Shown here piece after piece: positions 11,431 through 22,354 of a stretch of DNA of 64,000 nucleotides; positions within the stretch are counted from its first letter, which is position 1; every line of letters starts with the position of its first letter. Source of the stretch: Prochilodus magdalenae (Eukaryota; Chordata; Actinopteri; Characiformes; Prochilodontidae). The position numbers were made by a program, and so were the translations under genes. The notes below the pieces were generated by a model. The model was not told the origin of the DNA. It did no database searches and saw only the letters and a list, made by a program, of their open reading frames with translations. The stretch lies in contig JAMWET010001907.1 of NCBI GenBank assembly GCA_024036415.1, positions 81,260-145,259 of the forward strand, given 5' to 3'.

Positions 11431-12350
11431 ATATATATATATATTTTTTTTTCTTCACTTAAATATGGCATACTCCTGCACTGGTTGTATGAGATCCTAT
11501 ATCAAATATTTTCCGGTCTCTGTACATTTCCATATCTGTTTTATATTCCATAGCTTTGATGAATCAAAAGTTCTCAAACTGCAGAAACGAGGACGACCCT
11601 TCTACGAGTACTTACTAACTGGTACTGTACATGGAGGTGGGGGCAGATTCCTCCACGTGTGAAGACTGTGTATGTGGTGCCTCTTATGTTTATTTTCTTG
11701 GCCTAAACGTTTGGGGTCAGAGGTGATGTAGAAAAGGTCAAGGCTGGTGTAATGACTGTTCCCCAGCACCATTATTGCATCTCAGGGGTGAAAGATGAGC
11801 TGTGACCCTGGTTTGTCTCTGCATGTCCCAGCAGAGGACCTGGACCGGTACAAACACATGCCGGCACACTGAACCTAGTGACTCTGATTATGCACCGGCA
11901 AAACAGATGTGGGTAACGAGAGAGAGCGCGAGAGGGAGAGAGACGCACAGTTCAAAGAATACAGAGAGATGGATTTAGAGACGGCGAAGAGATAAACTGA
12001 GCGGAGCAGACGAAGAATGGAACAAGATAAATGGACGGTAGAGAGTGATGGCGGAACATAAACTGAGAGGATGATGGAGAGGGAGATGGAGGGGATAACC
12101 AGTCCATGCTAAAGTGACTGTGACCCTCTTAAAGCCACAGCTCAGCCAAAAGTCTAATTCAGACTATTGATGGTAAAGGTTTGACCATGTTTGGTGTCTG
12201 AAGTTTGCTCCTCTAGTTTGGCAAACGTCATGCCTGAATCATCACTTGCTTATGTGGTTTCTGGCTCTGTGTGACTCTGTTATCTATAAAAAAAAAATAA
12301 AGTTAGAGCTTCAGGATGACTGCTACACAGTATTATGCTTCTCCATATCT
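11431..12350. other. Non-coding sequence, no recognised feature
   Basis: Contains a short GAGA-rich patch at 11915-11945. No gene evidence. Confidence 0.4.
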
Positions 12351-12353
12351 CCA

Positions 12354-12956
12354 TACACTCAAAAGAGCAGCTGCACCCAGAAGGAGTTGTGTGTGGGATT
12401 GCACTGCTGCTGGGAAAGGAAGACAGAGGTGACCAGGATCAATAAATGATGATACATTTAGACTGGAGTCGTACAGGACCCTAATGGTGTCCTGTGATAA
12501 TCCATCCCATGCAGATGGGGAGTGTGTAAGGGGTGTAAGTGGAGCGCCTTCTGGACATGTGGCACATATGACTCGTGTGACAACAACCCGTTCATCTTGG
12601 TGCGGACCATGATGATTCAAAAGCGTGACTCGTCACTGAAGATGACCCACTGCCATTCTGACTCACTCCATGACGGTCTGGTACTTCACCATTGCAGGTG
12701 ATGCTGGTGTGGTGTTAAGGTCTGTCTGCATGAACGTCCAGGCACTTATGGAGGACATCACAGCTTGCTGCATGTCAGCAATTGTGGCTGTTGGGTCAGT
12801 CAGGTACAGCGCTAAGGCTCATGCTTACGTCACATGTGAAAGTCATTCAAATGTCTCATGATGTCAAACCTACCTACCCAGTTTCATTTCCATAGGCTGA
12901 TTCCATAGGCTGAGTGTGCATCTATTTGCACAGCTATTCTTTCAATGATGATTGTA
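12354..12956 (-). mobile_element. Tc1-like transposon (family B), inactive
   Basis: From ACACTCAAAAGAGCAGCTGC to ATTCTTTCAATGATGATTGT. Contains the complements of the transposase segment with small deletions and stops. Confidence 0.75.
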
Positions 12957-12957
12957 T

Positions 12958-13438
12958 GTATTTTGTTGCTAGCGGTTTTCTCTTCCTGTAAAGGTTTTTA
13001 AGGCGGACTGCATCATTCCACGAGTGCTATTTTATAATTTGATGTCTTCACTTTTATTCCAAAGTACAGCATCAAGCTAAAAATAGGGAGGACCTTCTCT
13101 GAGAGGCGCCTCTAAGCTATCATACATCTATCATCCTCAGTCCATAGGCAGAATGACCTCTCTGGAAAGAGTGTAACTATCTACTACACAGTGGATATTA
13201 GCCTACTGACCTTAAGCTCACTTTGGAGAGATGTCATTCCATGCTGCCCATGTTCCCCAGTCATGATTGGCTCTGCACTCTCCTACTTCACTGTTTAATA
13301 GGTTTTCTCAAGAAAACAATTGCACAACAGGCCTTTCTCTTTTCTGCAGAAAAATGACGAGCAAGTAGAACGTTCATTGTCTTGCTTCATAGACCAGATC
13401 ACATTTGTCATGTCATTAGACCTGCAGAACGTCTGGTT
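12958..13438. other. Non-coding sequence, no recognised feature
   Basis: No exon, transposon or tandem repeat was recognised between the family B copy and the ATTC-tailed repeat. Confidence 0.4.
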
Positions 13439-13439
13439 T

Positions 13440-13600
13440 TGCACAATGGGATGCATTCGTTCATTTATTCATTCATTCATTCATTCTTTAAGTCACTTAT
13501 TCTCCTAGGCTTTGGGGAGGTGCTGGAGCCTATCCTAGCACTCACTGGGCAGAAGGCAGAAAACACCCTGGTGTTGGTGAATGAGTTTATTCATCTTGTG
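13440..13600 (+). mobile_element. Teleost retroposon fragment with ATTC repeats
   Basis: An (ATTC)n run is followed by GGGGAGGTGCTGGAGCCTAT, then CACTCACTGGGCAGAAGGCAG, wording common in interspersed LINE-derived repeats of fish. The family assignment is uncertain. Confidence 0.5.
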
Positions 13601-13792
13601 CTTTCATGATGACGTCCACTTACTACAGTCCACTTAGTACAGTAATCAATAATTAGCCAATCAAGGACGTTCTAGGGAACAGAGAAAATCAAAACAGGGC
13701 CCTGGACTGTACATCTCTGTATGGAGCTATTCATTATGCATCTAATCTTCTCCAGTTTCTCATCAATATGAGAGAGAAAGGTGGAGGACAAG

Positions 13793-14170
13793 TTCAGCAG
13801 AGGTTGCAGTGACTTCAGGCTCCTCCAGATGGCGCTGCACGGGGATGATGGGGCTATAAATACCTGTGGGGTGTGAGTGACGGGATCCATAGATTGAGAA
13901 GAGGTGCTACAGTGCAGGGAATGTCTCGTTCCATGTGTGGAAAACGCTCCAGAGCAGATGTTAATGATTGGCTAAAGGGAGTGACAGAGCATATGGGCGT
14001 GACCATAGTGTGAAGTAGCTGAATCTGCAGGTGTATGGAAGCGTACGGTCACACAGGTCCACCAGCAGTGGCTAAAATCCCAGTCTACTCGTCGAAATAG
14101 TGCCAGGGAAGGCATCCACCAAATTTGGCCCAACTGCACAATCCTTTTATCCATGCTTGTAGAGGTATTA
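13793..14170 (+). mobile_element. Tc1-like element fragment (family C)
   Basis: Shares GATGGCGCTGCACGGGGATG, CTACAGTGCAGGGAATGTCT and GTGTATGGAAGCGTACGGTC with copies at 36685 and 46600. Only the 5' part, with the transposase N-terminus, is present, and frames are broken. Confidence 0.7.
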
Positions 14171-14174
14171 CCAA

Positions 14175-14760
14175 TGGAGGGAATCGGCAAACACCAAAAA
14201 AGCCAACATGGGCTCAATGGACTGTCCAATTATATGTCTTAACTGAAGTGAGTCCACCAATCAGGTTACAGGGGGCACTTTGCTTTGAGCTTGTTTTGAC
14301 CTGTTGGCCAGAGCTTGGTTCTAGCTAATGGAAACTGTTCTCCCTCAGTGTTATGTGCTTGTGATCATTTGGCTAGACATCAGTGTCTCAACCACATGGT
14401 TTGTGTACTTCATCCACCTCCCATGCTTATGAAAGCCCACCGCTAATAAGTATGAGTGGGTTTTGGCCAGGTTCAGGTTCCAAATTCAGGGGGTCGGATT
14501 TGGTCTTCGATTGCATGACTCTAAAAAGTACAATCATTCTGTAAGATGGATTATATGTTCTCTTTTACAGCCAAACTAATGAGGACAATTCCACACATTC
14601 CTAGCATGCCTTATTACTCCATCCTCTCTTTTTCCTGGTTTTCCTCTTTTCCAGTCGCCCCCACATCACCATCCCTGTATTTCCCTCTTTCTCGTAACTG
14701 CAGGAGCAGCAGATCTGTGCGATTACACCACACCAGCTACCTCCAACGAAGTTGGCTGGC
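14175..14760. other. Upstream region of ptx3
   Basis: No transposon recognised. This is where ptx3 enhancer and promoter sites would be expected, but I could not identify specific factor sites with confidence. Confidence 0.35.
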
Positions 14761-14763
14761 TTC

Positions 14764-14809
<46 letters not shown>
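14764..14809. repeat. CT microsatellite at the ptx3 promoter
   Basis: A (CT)n run of about 46 bases ends 20 bases before the TATA box. Such GA/CT tracts can affect promoter structure and are length-variable. Confidence 0.9.
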
Positions 14810-14811
<2 letters not shown>

Positions 14812-14829
14812 GCCCTCTCACAGAGTGTT

Positions 14830-14836
14830 TATATAG
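14830..14836 (+). promoter_or_regulatory. TATA box of ptx3
   Basis: TATATAG lies about 220 bases before the ptx3 ATG, immediately after a long CT tract (14764-14809). Its position predicts a start site near 14858 and a 5' leader of roughly 195 bases. It is the only good TATA motif close to the gene on this strand, but no transcript evidence was available. Confidence 0.6.
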
Positions 14837-14890
14837 ACCATGGAGGAGCTCTCTCCAGCTTACTCTCCATTCAGCTGCGGCTCACGGCAC

Positions 14891-14965
14891 ATGCTGGAGT
14901 GCTGCCAACAGATTGCTCAGCATTTAACAAGGACCAGCCGAACCAGACAGAGAGAGGAAAAGTAG
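14891..14965 (+). other. Candidate upstream ORF in the ptx3 leader
   Basis: An ATG at 14891 opens a 24-codon frame that ends in TAG at 14963-14965, before the ptx3 ATG. If transcription starts near 14858 this uORF would be in the leader and could reduce basal translation. A uORF of this length is common by chance and nothing shows it is conserved. Confidence 0.3.
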
Positions 14966-15053
14966 GGTACTCCATCTGGGCTCACTTCAGTTAGTGCTCA
15001 CTCTCAAACCTCAGACCTCAACCCGCATACGGACAGACGCACCCACAGCCAGC

Positions 15054-15201
15054 ATGTCAGCGTGGGGGATTCTCCAGGCCATTTGTCTGGTGGGCTCCCT
15101 GAGTGTGGTGATGCTCCAGCCTGCAAATTATGAAGACGAGATCGAGGTGAACTATGCTGATGCTTACTACAATGAGATCAGCGAGGGAGACCAGAACGCT
15201 G
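15054..15201 (+). CDS. ptx3: ptx3 coding exon 1: signal peptide and acidic N-terminus
   Basis: This exon encodes residues 1-49 plus the first base of codon 50. The ATG at 15054 has A at -3 and opens directly into a hydrophobic signal peptide (about residues 1-22, with the core ILQAICLVGSLSVVML). An acidic, tyrosine-rich stretch follows (YEDEIEVNYADAYYNEISEG), comparable in position and character to the acidic N-terminus of mammalian PTX3. The donor is the strong GTGAGT at 15202. The frame is open upstream to 14994, but there is no in-frame ATG there and an extension would bury the signal peptide, so 15054 is preferred. A MITE starts about 25 bases into the intron. Confidence 0.93.
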
Positions 15202-15227
15202 GTGAGTTCACTAATGGGACAAACTCT

Positions 15228-15430
15228 CTGTCCAATGAAATGCATGTATCTCTGTTTTTGACTTTTATGCATCATTTGAACACAGCAGCTGGCCTTTACA
15301 CTGTGTGAACTTTTTATAATGAACCAACAGAAATGGCCCGGACGTCTGGTTCCATTGACTTACACTTAAATTAAATCAGGTTTTTGCCCGCTCCTGTAAA
15401 GTTGCTATTTTTGAGATACTTGATTTTCAA
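15228..15430 (+). mobile_element. MITE family M copy in ptx3 intron 1
   Basis: CTGTCCAATGAAATGCATGT through GAGATACTTGATTTTC matches the family unit. It starts about 25 bases after the exon 1 donor. Confidence 0.65.
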
Positions 15431-15526
15431 CTTTAACCTATCCCATAATGCACCAGACACGAACCTAACCATCTGCAGCTCACAACCTGCATATACTGTA
15501 AGCTGCAAGTCTCAACCTGGCCAAAT

Positions 15527-15733
15527 GTCCAAAGGAAAACATGAATCTCTGAAACGGCAGCTTTACAGGAGAGGGCAAAAACCTACATTAATTCTAATGC
15601 AAGTCAATGGAACCAGACGACTTTCCAAGCGATTTTGTACCATTTCTGTTGGTCATTTCATCATGAAATTTTCACACAGTGTAAACAGCAGCTGCTGGGT
15701 TCGAATGAACCATAAAAGTAAAAATTGACAAAG
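15527..15733 (-). mobile_element. Inverted MITE family M copy in ptx3 intron 1
   Basis: The same unit in reverse (GTCCAAAGGAAAACATG, CTTTACAGGAGAGGGCAAAA, CACACAGTGTAAACAGCAGC). It is opposite in orientation to the copy at 15228 and about 100 bases from it. Confidence 0.65.
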
Positions 15734-16241
15734 AATGTTAATGCTAATGTTAATTTTGTTAGGACAGTGATGATACACTGTTACCTGTAATCCTCTATAC
15801 AGGTTGAAGAAATAAACCAGTCAAAACCAACTGCCCCCATCTACAGCTTATAGGCTATTATGATGGCTAATAACCTTCCTGTACATGGACAGTGAACTTA
15901 ACTCTATGAAGCCAATGGGCAGATGCTGGAGTGCGGTAATCAACCAAACAGTTATTTACATTAAAATAAGTTTCTGTTGTCTGCACAGTTCAGTCAGCTG
16001 GATAGAAACAAAGTCATTCAAATGTTTGTGGAGTTATGGGAATTTGATGTTCATGGATGTGAAATAGTTGATTGCAGAGAACATACGGCTTCTTTACAAG
16101 GGGTGGTGATGAGAAAGAAGGGTTGCCATATCTATAACCAAATAATGTTTTTTAAATTTACTGTCTAAAACCATCAGTGAGCCTTCTGAGATGTTATATG
16201 TAATGTTGATAATGGTGAAATGAACCATTGTTTTCTTTGGG

Positions 16242-16660
16242 GGCCATTTTTCGCATTTGTGGGGCTATTTTTCCTATTTGTGGGGCTATTTTCCCTATTT
16301 GTGGGGCTATTTTCCCCATTTGTGAGGTTATTTTCCCCATTGGTGAGGTTATTTTCCCCATTTGTGGGGCTATTTTCCCCATTTGTGGGGCTATTTTCCC
16401 CATTTGTGGGGCTATTTTCCCCATTTGTGGGGCTATTTTCCCCATTTGTGAGGTTATTTTCCCCATTTGTGTGGCTATTTTTCCCATTTGTGGGGCTATT
16501 TTCCCCATTTGTGGGGCTATTTTTCCCATTTGTGTGGCTATTTTTCCCATTGGTGAGGTTATTTTCCCCATTTGTGTGGCTATTTTTCCCATTTGTGGGG
16601 CTATTTTCCCCATTTGTGAGGTTATTTTCCCCATTTGTGTGGCTATTTTTCCCATTTTTT
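16242..16660. repeat. 21-bp minisatellite in ptx3 intron 1
   Basis: About 20 tandem copies of a 21-base unit made of CATTTGTGGGGC and TATTTTCCC, with GAGGTT and GTGTGGCT variants. Because 21 is a multiple of three and the unit lacks stops in several frames, both strands show long open frames (190 codons minus, 165 codons plus). These are not genes. Confidence 0.92.
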
Positions 16661-16669
16661 GAAGCAATT

Positions 16670-18200
16670 CTTGAAATTTTTGGGTTCTGTTTCCAAATTG
16701 CAACCTGCAACGAATAGATCTGAAAATTCTCTAACCTCCCAGGCATTACGCAGCTCAGTATTCATAACCATGGCGCGGTAAATCTTTCTTTTAGAAGCAT
16801 TTAAAAGAACTTCAGCACCATAAACTCTTCAGACGTCTGGTTCCTATCACCACCACTGTAAAGAGCTCTGAATGGTTTCTCTAAAAGAGAGTTCAGCGGA
16901 ACTGGCCTTTAATCAGCACAGATTAACTAATTTGCCTAATTTGAGCACATGCTGAAGTTTCTCTATGTAAAATAGAAGGTGCTCATTCTCGCATCCTACA
17001 ACGAGATCGCACAATCTATTAGACGCTGGCAGAAAGAGGGGGCTGTGGTCAGGCTGAAGAGCATTTAAACGGTTTATCTAGTTCATTAACTGCACTTTTC
17101 AGAAAGTGCTAATTACAGTGGTTTAGCTTCATGGTAAATGAGAACGGGACACCTTCATGATTAGCAAGACTGTCCAGGAACGTGCCTGCTCTTCACCTAG
17201 CCTACAGCTGGCTGCACATGCAAAGCGTATAAATCATGTTCATGGCTTGCGGTGATGTAAACGTGCAGGGGCCCTCGGCGGACCCCAGGGACGAATCTCT
17301 CTCTGTATTTCTAGCTAACTCAAACACGCACGCCCTGCAAACAAAAGAACTGGCAGGGAGTTCTCGCACAAATGAGAAAGAGTAATAGCCGATTAACAGA
17401 TCAATGCTCTGACACTTTCTTAAAGAGGAACTCTGACCATTTGTGCAGAATTCAGGCATTAATCTGAAAAATAAATAAATAAATAAATAAATAAATAAAC
17501 GTTCTGAGTGGTTTGACATGAACTACTTAATTTCTGGAGAAACTCAGCGATTCAGAATCCTTACCATGGTGCTAATAGGAACTGGAACTTTAATGGCTGA
17601 CTACACCAAACGGCAATGGCTGCATTTGTAGAAAATCCATTGTATGCACTTCCTTTATGACATGGTAAAGTATGAATACACATCATTGGGTAGCACCCCT
17701 GACACACCCATCAAACCAGAGACAATGTACCTTAGAAACCATTGCACATGGCTCAGCCCGGAACCACAGCAAAACAGTGCACAACGTTTTGAGAATGAAC
17801 ATGCCCCAGTTCCCTAAACACAATGCCCCTTGACGTTTAACACCCAGGTATGCAAATTCTGGGTAAGCTGAATCAATAACAAGCACGTTGATCATGGGAC
17901 CTCTCTTACATAGTGATAGGCAATATGGTAGCACACACAAGGCTCCGAGTCTACATGCTGGTCAATTTTACCATGGCCTAGAGTGGACATGCATATGGCC
18001 CAACTACTGTGGAGGCAGGTAAGGCTTACAAACACCAACTTCAATGCCTTACTCTCAAGATATGTCTACAGGAGCACTTGCCCCCTGCACTGTTTCTGGG
18101 TTAGGACCACCGTTCGTTTTTTCCTCAGCTCAACCTTCAAACGCTACACATACACATTCCCTTTCCATACATGCAAGTCTTTTAATGGTAGCGTTATTTA
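16670..18200 (+). other. Rest of ptx3 intron 1
   Basis: Mostly non-repetitive. An (AAAT)n tract lies at 17468-17498. The stretch 16980-17450 is moderately GC-balanced and could hold regulatory sequence. No other exon was seen. Confidence 0.4.
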
Positions 18201-18261
18201 TGACATGAGGAAGCGACGTCTGAACCTTAACCCCACCTATGCCCTTCTCAACCCCCTGCAG

Positions 18262-18825
18262 CGGAGGCCCCAACAACCAATCCACCCCCTCCATGCACCG
18301 CCCCAGAGTTCAGCAAGTGGGACAAGCTCTTCACCATGCTGGAGAACTCTCAGATGAAGGAGAACATGCTGCTGCAGTACTCAGATGACCTGATGAAGGT
18401 GGAGCTGCGCTCTTTGCGGGGAGAGGTGTTGCAGTTCGTGGCACAGTATGGCGGGTCATGCGCAGCGGCCGTGGAGAACGCTGCCCGGAGGGCCGGGTCA
18501 CAGTCTGACCAACAACTGCAGCAGGTCCTGAATCACTTGAAAAAGGAGGACACGGAACTGCAGGACCAGCAGACATGGCAGACAGAGGTGCTGCAGAGGA
18601 TCCTGAACGCCAGCGAGGAGCAAGCTGAACGGCTGGACAAGCTGGAGAAATGGACAAAGACTGAGGTGGGGGGACGGTCCAAGAGCTTCCAAACTAGGCA
18701 TGCCACTCTAGAGGGGGGTGAGCTGGAAAATGGAGGGCAGCTGGACATCTCGGGCGAGCTGCAGAGTCTACGGGAGCAGCTGGAGATGTACGTGAGGGCC
18801 ACGTCCAGCCGTGTGCTGCCTGCAG
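18262..18825 (+). CDS. ptx3: ptx3 coding exon 2: coiled-coil oligomerisation region
   Basis: 564 bases encode residues 50-237 in phase 1. The acceptor is CTGCAG after a pyrimidine-rich tract and the donor is GTATGT at 18826. A proline-rich start carries one cysteine (C61). It runs into SKWDKLFTMLENSQMKE (from residue 67), which closely matches the WDKLFIMLENSQM block of mammalian PTX3. A long Glu/Leu/Gln-rich helical region follows, with C116 (GGSCAAAVE) at the place of human C103 and a potential N-glycosylation site NAS at N165. In PTX3 this region forms the multimerising stalk. It is longer than the human one, which explains most of the difference between 449 and 381 residues overall. Confidence 0.95.
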
Positions 18826-18829
18826 GTAT

Positions 18830-19520
18830 GTCCTAGGAAACACCTAATTTATCCTTTAGCTAGGTTAGGGAAGGTTACGTCTGCAAACCTGTAGGCACGT
18901 TCACATGTTTGCATAGCTATTATTATCATAAAATAATATTAAATAATTTTTTTTTTTGCGTAGAACTGCCGTAAAGCGAAAAGAGTAATATACTGCATGT
19001 GGTGAAAAGGAAATTTGTTATTTTATATTGGCTATGAATCCAGAGACCAGGGACTTCAGAATGACAGTTGAGTCAAACTCAACTTAGAAAAAACATGAGC
19101 TAATTTTTTATTTTCAACCTCACATGACTTTACCTGTCAGTTTTGTCGCAGTCTTGAGCATACACTCTCTCCAATGTCACATTAGTTTCAATACAGCTTC
19201 ATATATACTGAGCTTTTCTTACAATAACCTGCAATCCACTGAACAAAATGGGTTCCACGGGCTCAAACAAACTTGAAATGTCTGGCTAGGCAGGTTTGAT
19301 AACAGTTAATCAAGTTTTAGTAAGCTACCAGTGGCATCGGGTTCAGTATGGCTTCAAATAATGGTCATCTAATGAGCAGAATGAAGCTCTATGTGCCTTA
19401 CATCTAATGTTTAAACGAAAGACGCAAGACTTGAAGTGGCTGGCCGGCAAGTTGTTTGGATGGCAAGTATGATAGCTAGCTCAACAGAGCACTTAGCTAA
19501 AGCTATCAGCTTAGCTAGCT
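18830..19520 (+). other. ptx3 intron 2, first part
   Basis: AT-rich non-coding sequence that grades into the 63-base tandem array; irregular TAGCTAGCT words appear from 19470. Confidence 0.4.
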
Positions 19521-19523
19521 AAG

Positions 19524-20745
19524 GTTTTAGCTGGCTACCATTGGGATCACCCTTTCAGGATGCTCTGCCAGCTCACCTAGCCGAAGTTTAGCAGGCTACC
19601 ATTGGGATCACCCTTTCAGGATGCTCTGCCTGCTTACCTTGCTAAAGTTTAAGCTGGCTACTATTGGGATCAGCCTTTCAAAATGATTTTCCAGCTCACC
19701 TAGCTGAAGTTTTAGCTGGCTACTATTGGGATCACCCTTTCAGGATGCTCTGCCTGCTCACCTAACTGAAGTTTTAGCTGGCTACTATTGGGATCACCCT
19801 TTCAGGATGCTCTGCCAGCTCACCTAGCTGAAGTTTTAGCTGGCTACTATTGGGATCACCCTTTCAGGATGCTCTGCCAGCTCACCTAACTGAGGTTTTA
19901 GCTGGCTACTATTGGGATCACCTTTTCAGGATGCTCTGTCTGCTTACCTTGCTAAAGTTTAAGCTGGCTACTATTGGAATCACCCTTTTAAGATGCTCTG
20001 CCAGCTCACCTAACTGAGGTTTTAGCTGGCTACTATTGGGATCACCCTTTCAGGATGCTCTGCCAGCTCACCTAACTGAGGTTTTAGCTGGCTACTATTG
20101 GGATCACCCTTTCAGGATGCTCTGCCAGCTCACCTAGCTGAAGTTTTAGCTGGCTACCATTGGGATCACCCTTTCAGGATGCTCTGTCTGTATACCTTGC
20201 TTAAGTTTAAGCTGGCTACTATTGGGATCACCCTTTTAGGATGCTCTGCCAGCTCACCTAGCTGACGTTTTAGCTGGCTACTTTTAGGATCACCCTTTCA
20301 AAATGATTTGCCAGCTCACCTAGCTGAAGTTTTAGCTGGCTACTATTGGGATCACCCTTTCAGGATGCTCTGCCAGCTCACCTAACTGAAGTTTTAGCGC
20401 GCTACTACTGGGATCACCCTTTCAAAATGATTTGCCAGCTCACCTAGCTGAAGTTTTAGCGCGCTACTACTGGGATCACCCTTTCAAAATGATTTGCCAA
20501 CTCACCTTGCTGAAGTTTTAGCGCACTACTATTGGGATCACCCTTTAAGGATGCTCTGCCAGCTCACCTAGCTGACGTTTTAGCTGGCTACTATTGAGAT
20601 CACCCTTTCAGGATGCTCTGCCAGCTCACCTAACTGAGGTTTTAGCTGGCTACTATTGGGATCACCCTTTTAAAATGATTTGCCAGCTCACCTTGCTAGA
20701 GTTTTAGCTGACTACTATTGAGATCACCCTTTCAGGGTGCTAAAA
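19524..20745. repeat. 63-bp minisatellite in ptx3 intron 2
   Basis: About 19 copies of a 63-base unit with TTTTAGCTGGCTACTATTGG, GATCACCCTTTCAGGATGCT and CTGCCAGCTCACCTAGCTGA. Variants differ at a few positions (AAAATGATTTG for GGATGCTCTG; GCGCGCTACT for GCTGGCTACT), and some variants recur in adjacent copies, as expected from local duplication. Confidence 0.95.
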
Positions 20746-20749
20746 ATGA

Positions 20750-22235
20750 GACTACATCCTCTGCTAAGGACTCAAGACTTGTCTGTTTTAGACATACATA
20801 GAACAGTTATGTTTAAATGTGTCTTCCCTGTAGTTTAAAAGAGCGTTTTAATATGAGTGGTGAAAGACACGTTTACTTAATGTATGGCCGGAAAACCTGA
20901 GTAAGATGAGTAATACTGAGAGTGAGTAATGACGATGGGTGACTTGACTGGACTTGACTTGACTTGAAGGTTCTGACGATAGTAAAACAAGCAAATGTGG
21001 AAATTAGATAGTGTTTTCTCCAAGACTGAAAGAAGCCACACCTCCAAAGTCATCAGCACAGCGCGATGCGAGTTAGCCAAGATATATTCCTGAGAAATAT
21101 GAACAACTGGGATATGATGACCGCCAAGGTGACAAATTTGGGCTCGGCACTGTAAATGTTTAGCTGTAGTAACCTTGTGATTTACCCGTACCAGATGTGC
21201 TTCAGCCAACCATTAGCAAAAACAGCTAATTACTGTTACACTGGATGTACACAAAAGCACCACCCACCACGGTCCCTCTGACTTTCATAGGCAATCAAAC
21301 ATCATAAACATCAAAACTTATGAGGCGTCCAAGTTCATACTGTTTAGCACACTGTGAGGCCGAAGTTGAGCTTCTCGGCCCATATCTGTACAGCCCTCGC
21401 TCGGTGTCCAGCGAGCCAGATCCGATCCCCAGTCGAGATCAGCCAGAAACAATTTAATCTGCGTGTGCCCGGGCAGTCTGTGTTATCCGGCAGAGGAAAA
21501 CTGGAACAAATGAGAAGCAGAAGGAGGCCTAATCATCTGCAGCCTGGGTGACCACACCAAAGCGGCCAGATTAGAGGGGGATGGGGAAGCCAAAGAGAGA
21601 AGGCCCCTTTCAGAACAGGCTAACTTTCTTCAGCCCTGAAGGTGGACGACTAAGGAGACTCGCTAAGAAAATATTATGAGGGCTGATAACATTGTGAAAA
21701 GGGCCAAATCGCGAGCCATCAAAACCTTCCGTTTCTTCAGCTGAAGAGAAAATGAGCCTGCAAAACTGGACCAACTTTATATCATAATCAATTAACCTCC
21801 AGATGATGAATAGCCAACTATCTAGTCTTTGGTTCCTCTTTATTTTTGGCACCACCATTATTCCAAGCTGGTGCAGTAAACATCATGGTTGCTGAATTAA
21901 AAATTTTTTTTAAAAAATTTGCTGTTGTAATCAGAAACACTTGTGCTGGTCGTTTTGAAGCCGCGTTTGGGTGAGTCACTTTGTCGGCATCGGAGGAGAC
22001 TCACACCAGCAGGAGCTCATGAGTGGTTGTAGGTTCAGTCCAATGTGCACATGTCGTAAGCTGCACAGCTCGGCTACGGGGCTCCTCCAATAATAGTCAG
22101 CAAAGCTTTAGCAATTACTGTAAAACTTAATCAACAAATAGAGAATTTTTGAATTTTTGACATTAAATGTCTGTTATGAACATTACATGCTTCAAATGTC
22201 CATGTTTAAGAGAGCTGGCGTTAAAACCCATTAGC
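20750..22235 (+). other. ptx3 intron 2, middle part
   Basis: Non-coding with no recognised transposon. The 21340-21700 interval is GC-balanced and may be constrained, but nothing specific identifies it. Confidence 0.35.
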
Positions 22236-22239
22236 CATC

Positions 22240-22350
22240 TGTGACTGAAACCTACCAAATAGCGCGTATACCTTATAGCCCCATCATCTTCATGCAGCGC
22301 CATCTGCAGGAGCCTGAGGTTACTACCAGTTTAAGCATTACTCGTGTCAA
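22240..22350. mobile_element. Family C MITE-like deletion derivative
   Basis: The right end (GTGACTGAAACCTACCAAAT) is joined almost directly to the left end (GCGCCATCTGCAGGAGCCTG, AGGTTACTACCAG), leaving about 110 bases of the family C element. Confidence 0.6.
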
Positions 22351-22354
22351 CAGC

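Noticed and set aside
14994..15053. N-terminal extension of ptx3 to 14994
   Set aside because: The first codon there is GTG, not ATG, and the extension would place the signal peptide internally.
15066..15075. NF-kB-like GGGATTCTCC word in ptx3 exon 1
   Set aside because: It matches the loose consensus but lies in signal-peptide codons downstream of the predicted start; such a match is expected by chance.
16174..16746. 190-codon minus frame and 165-codon plus frame in ptx3 intron 1
   Set aside because: Pure 21-bp tandem repeat; both strands are open because the period is a multiple of three.
19524..20745. CRISPR-like array
   Set aside because: Units are contiguous with no unique spacers, and the genome is that of a vertebrate.
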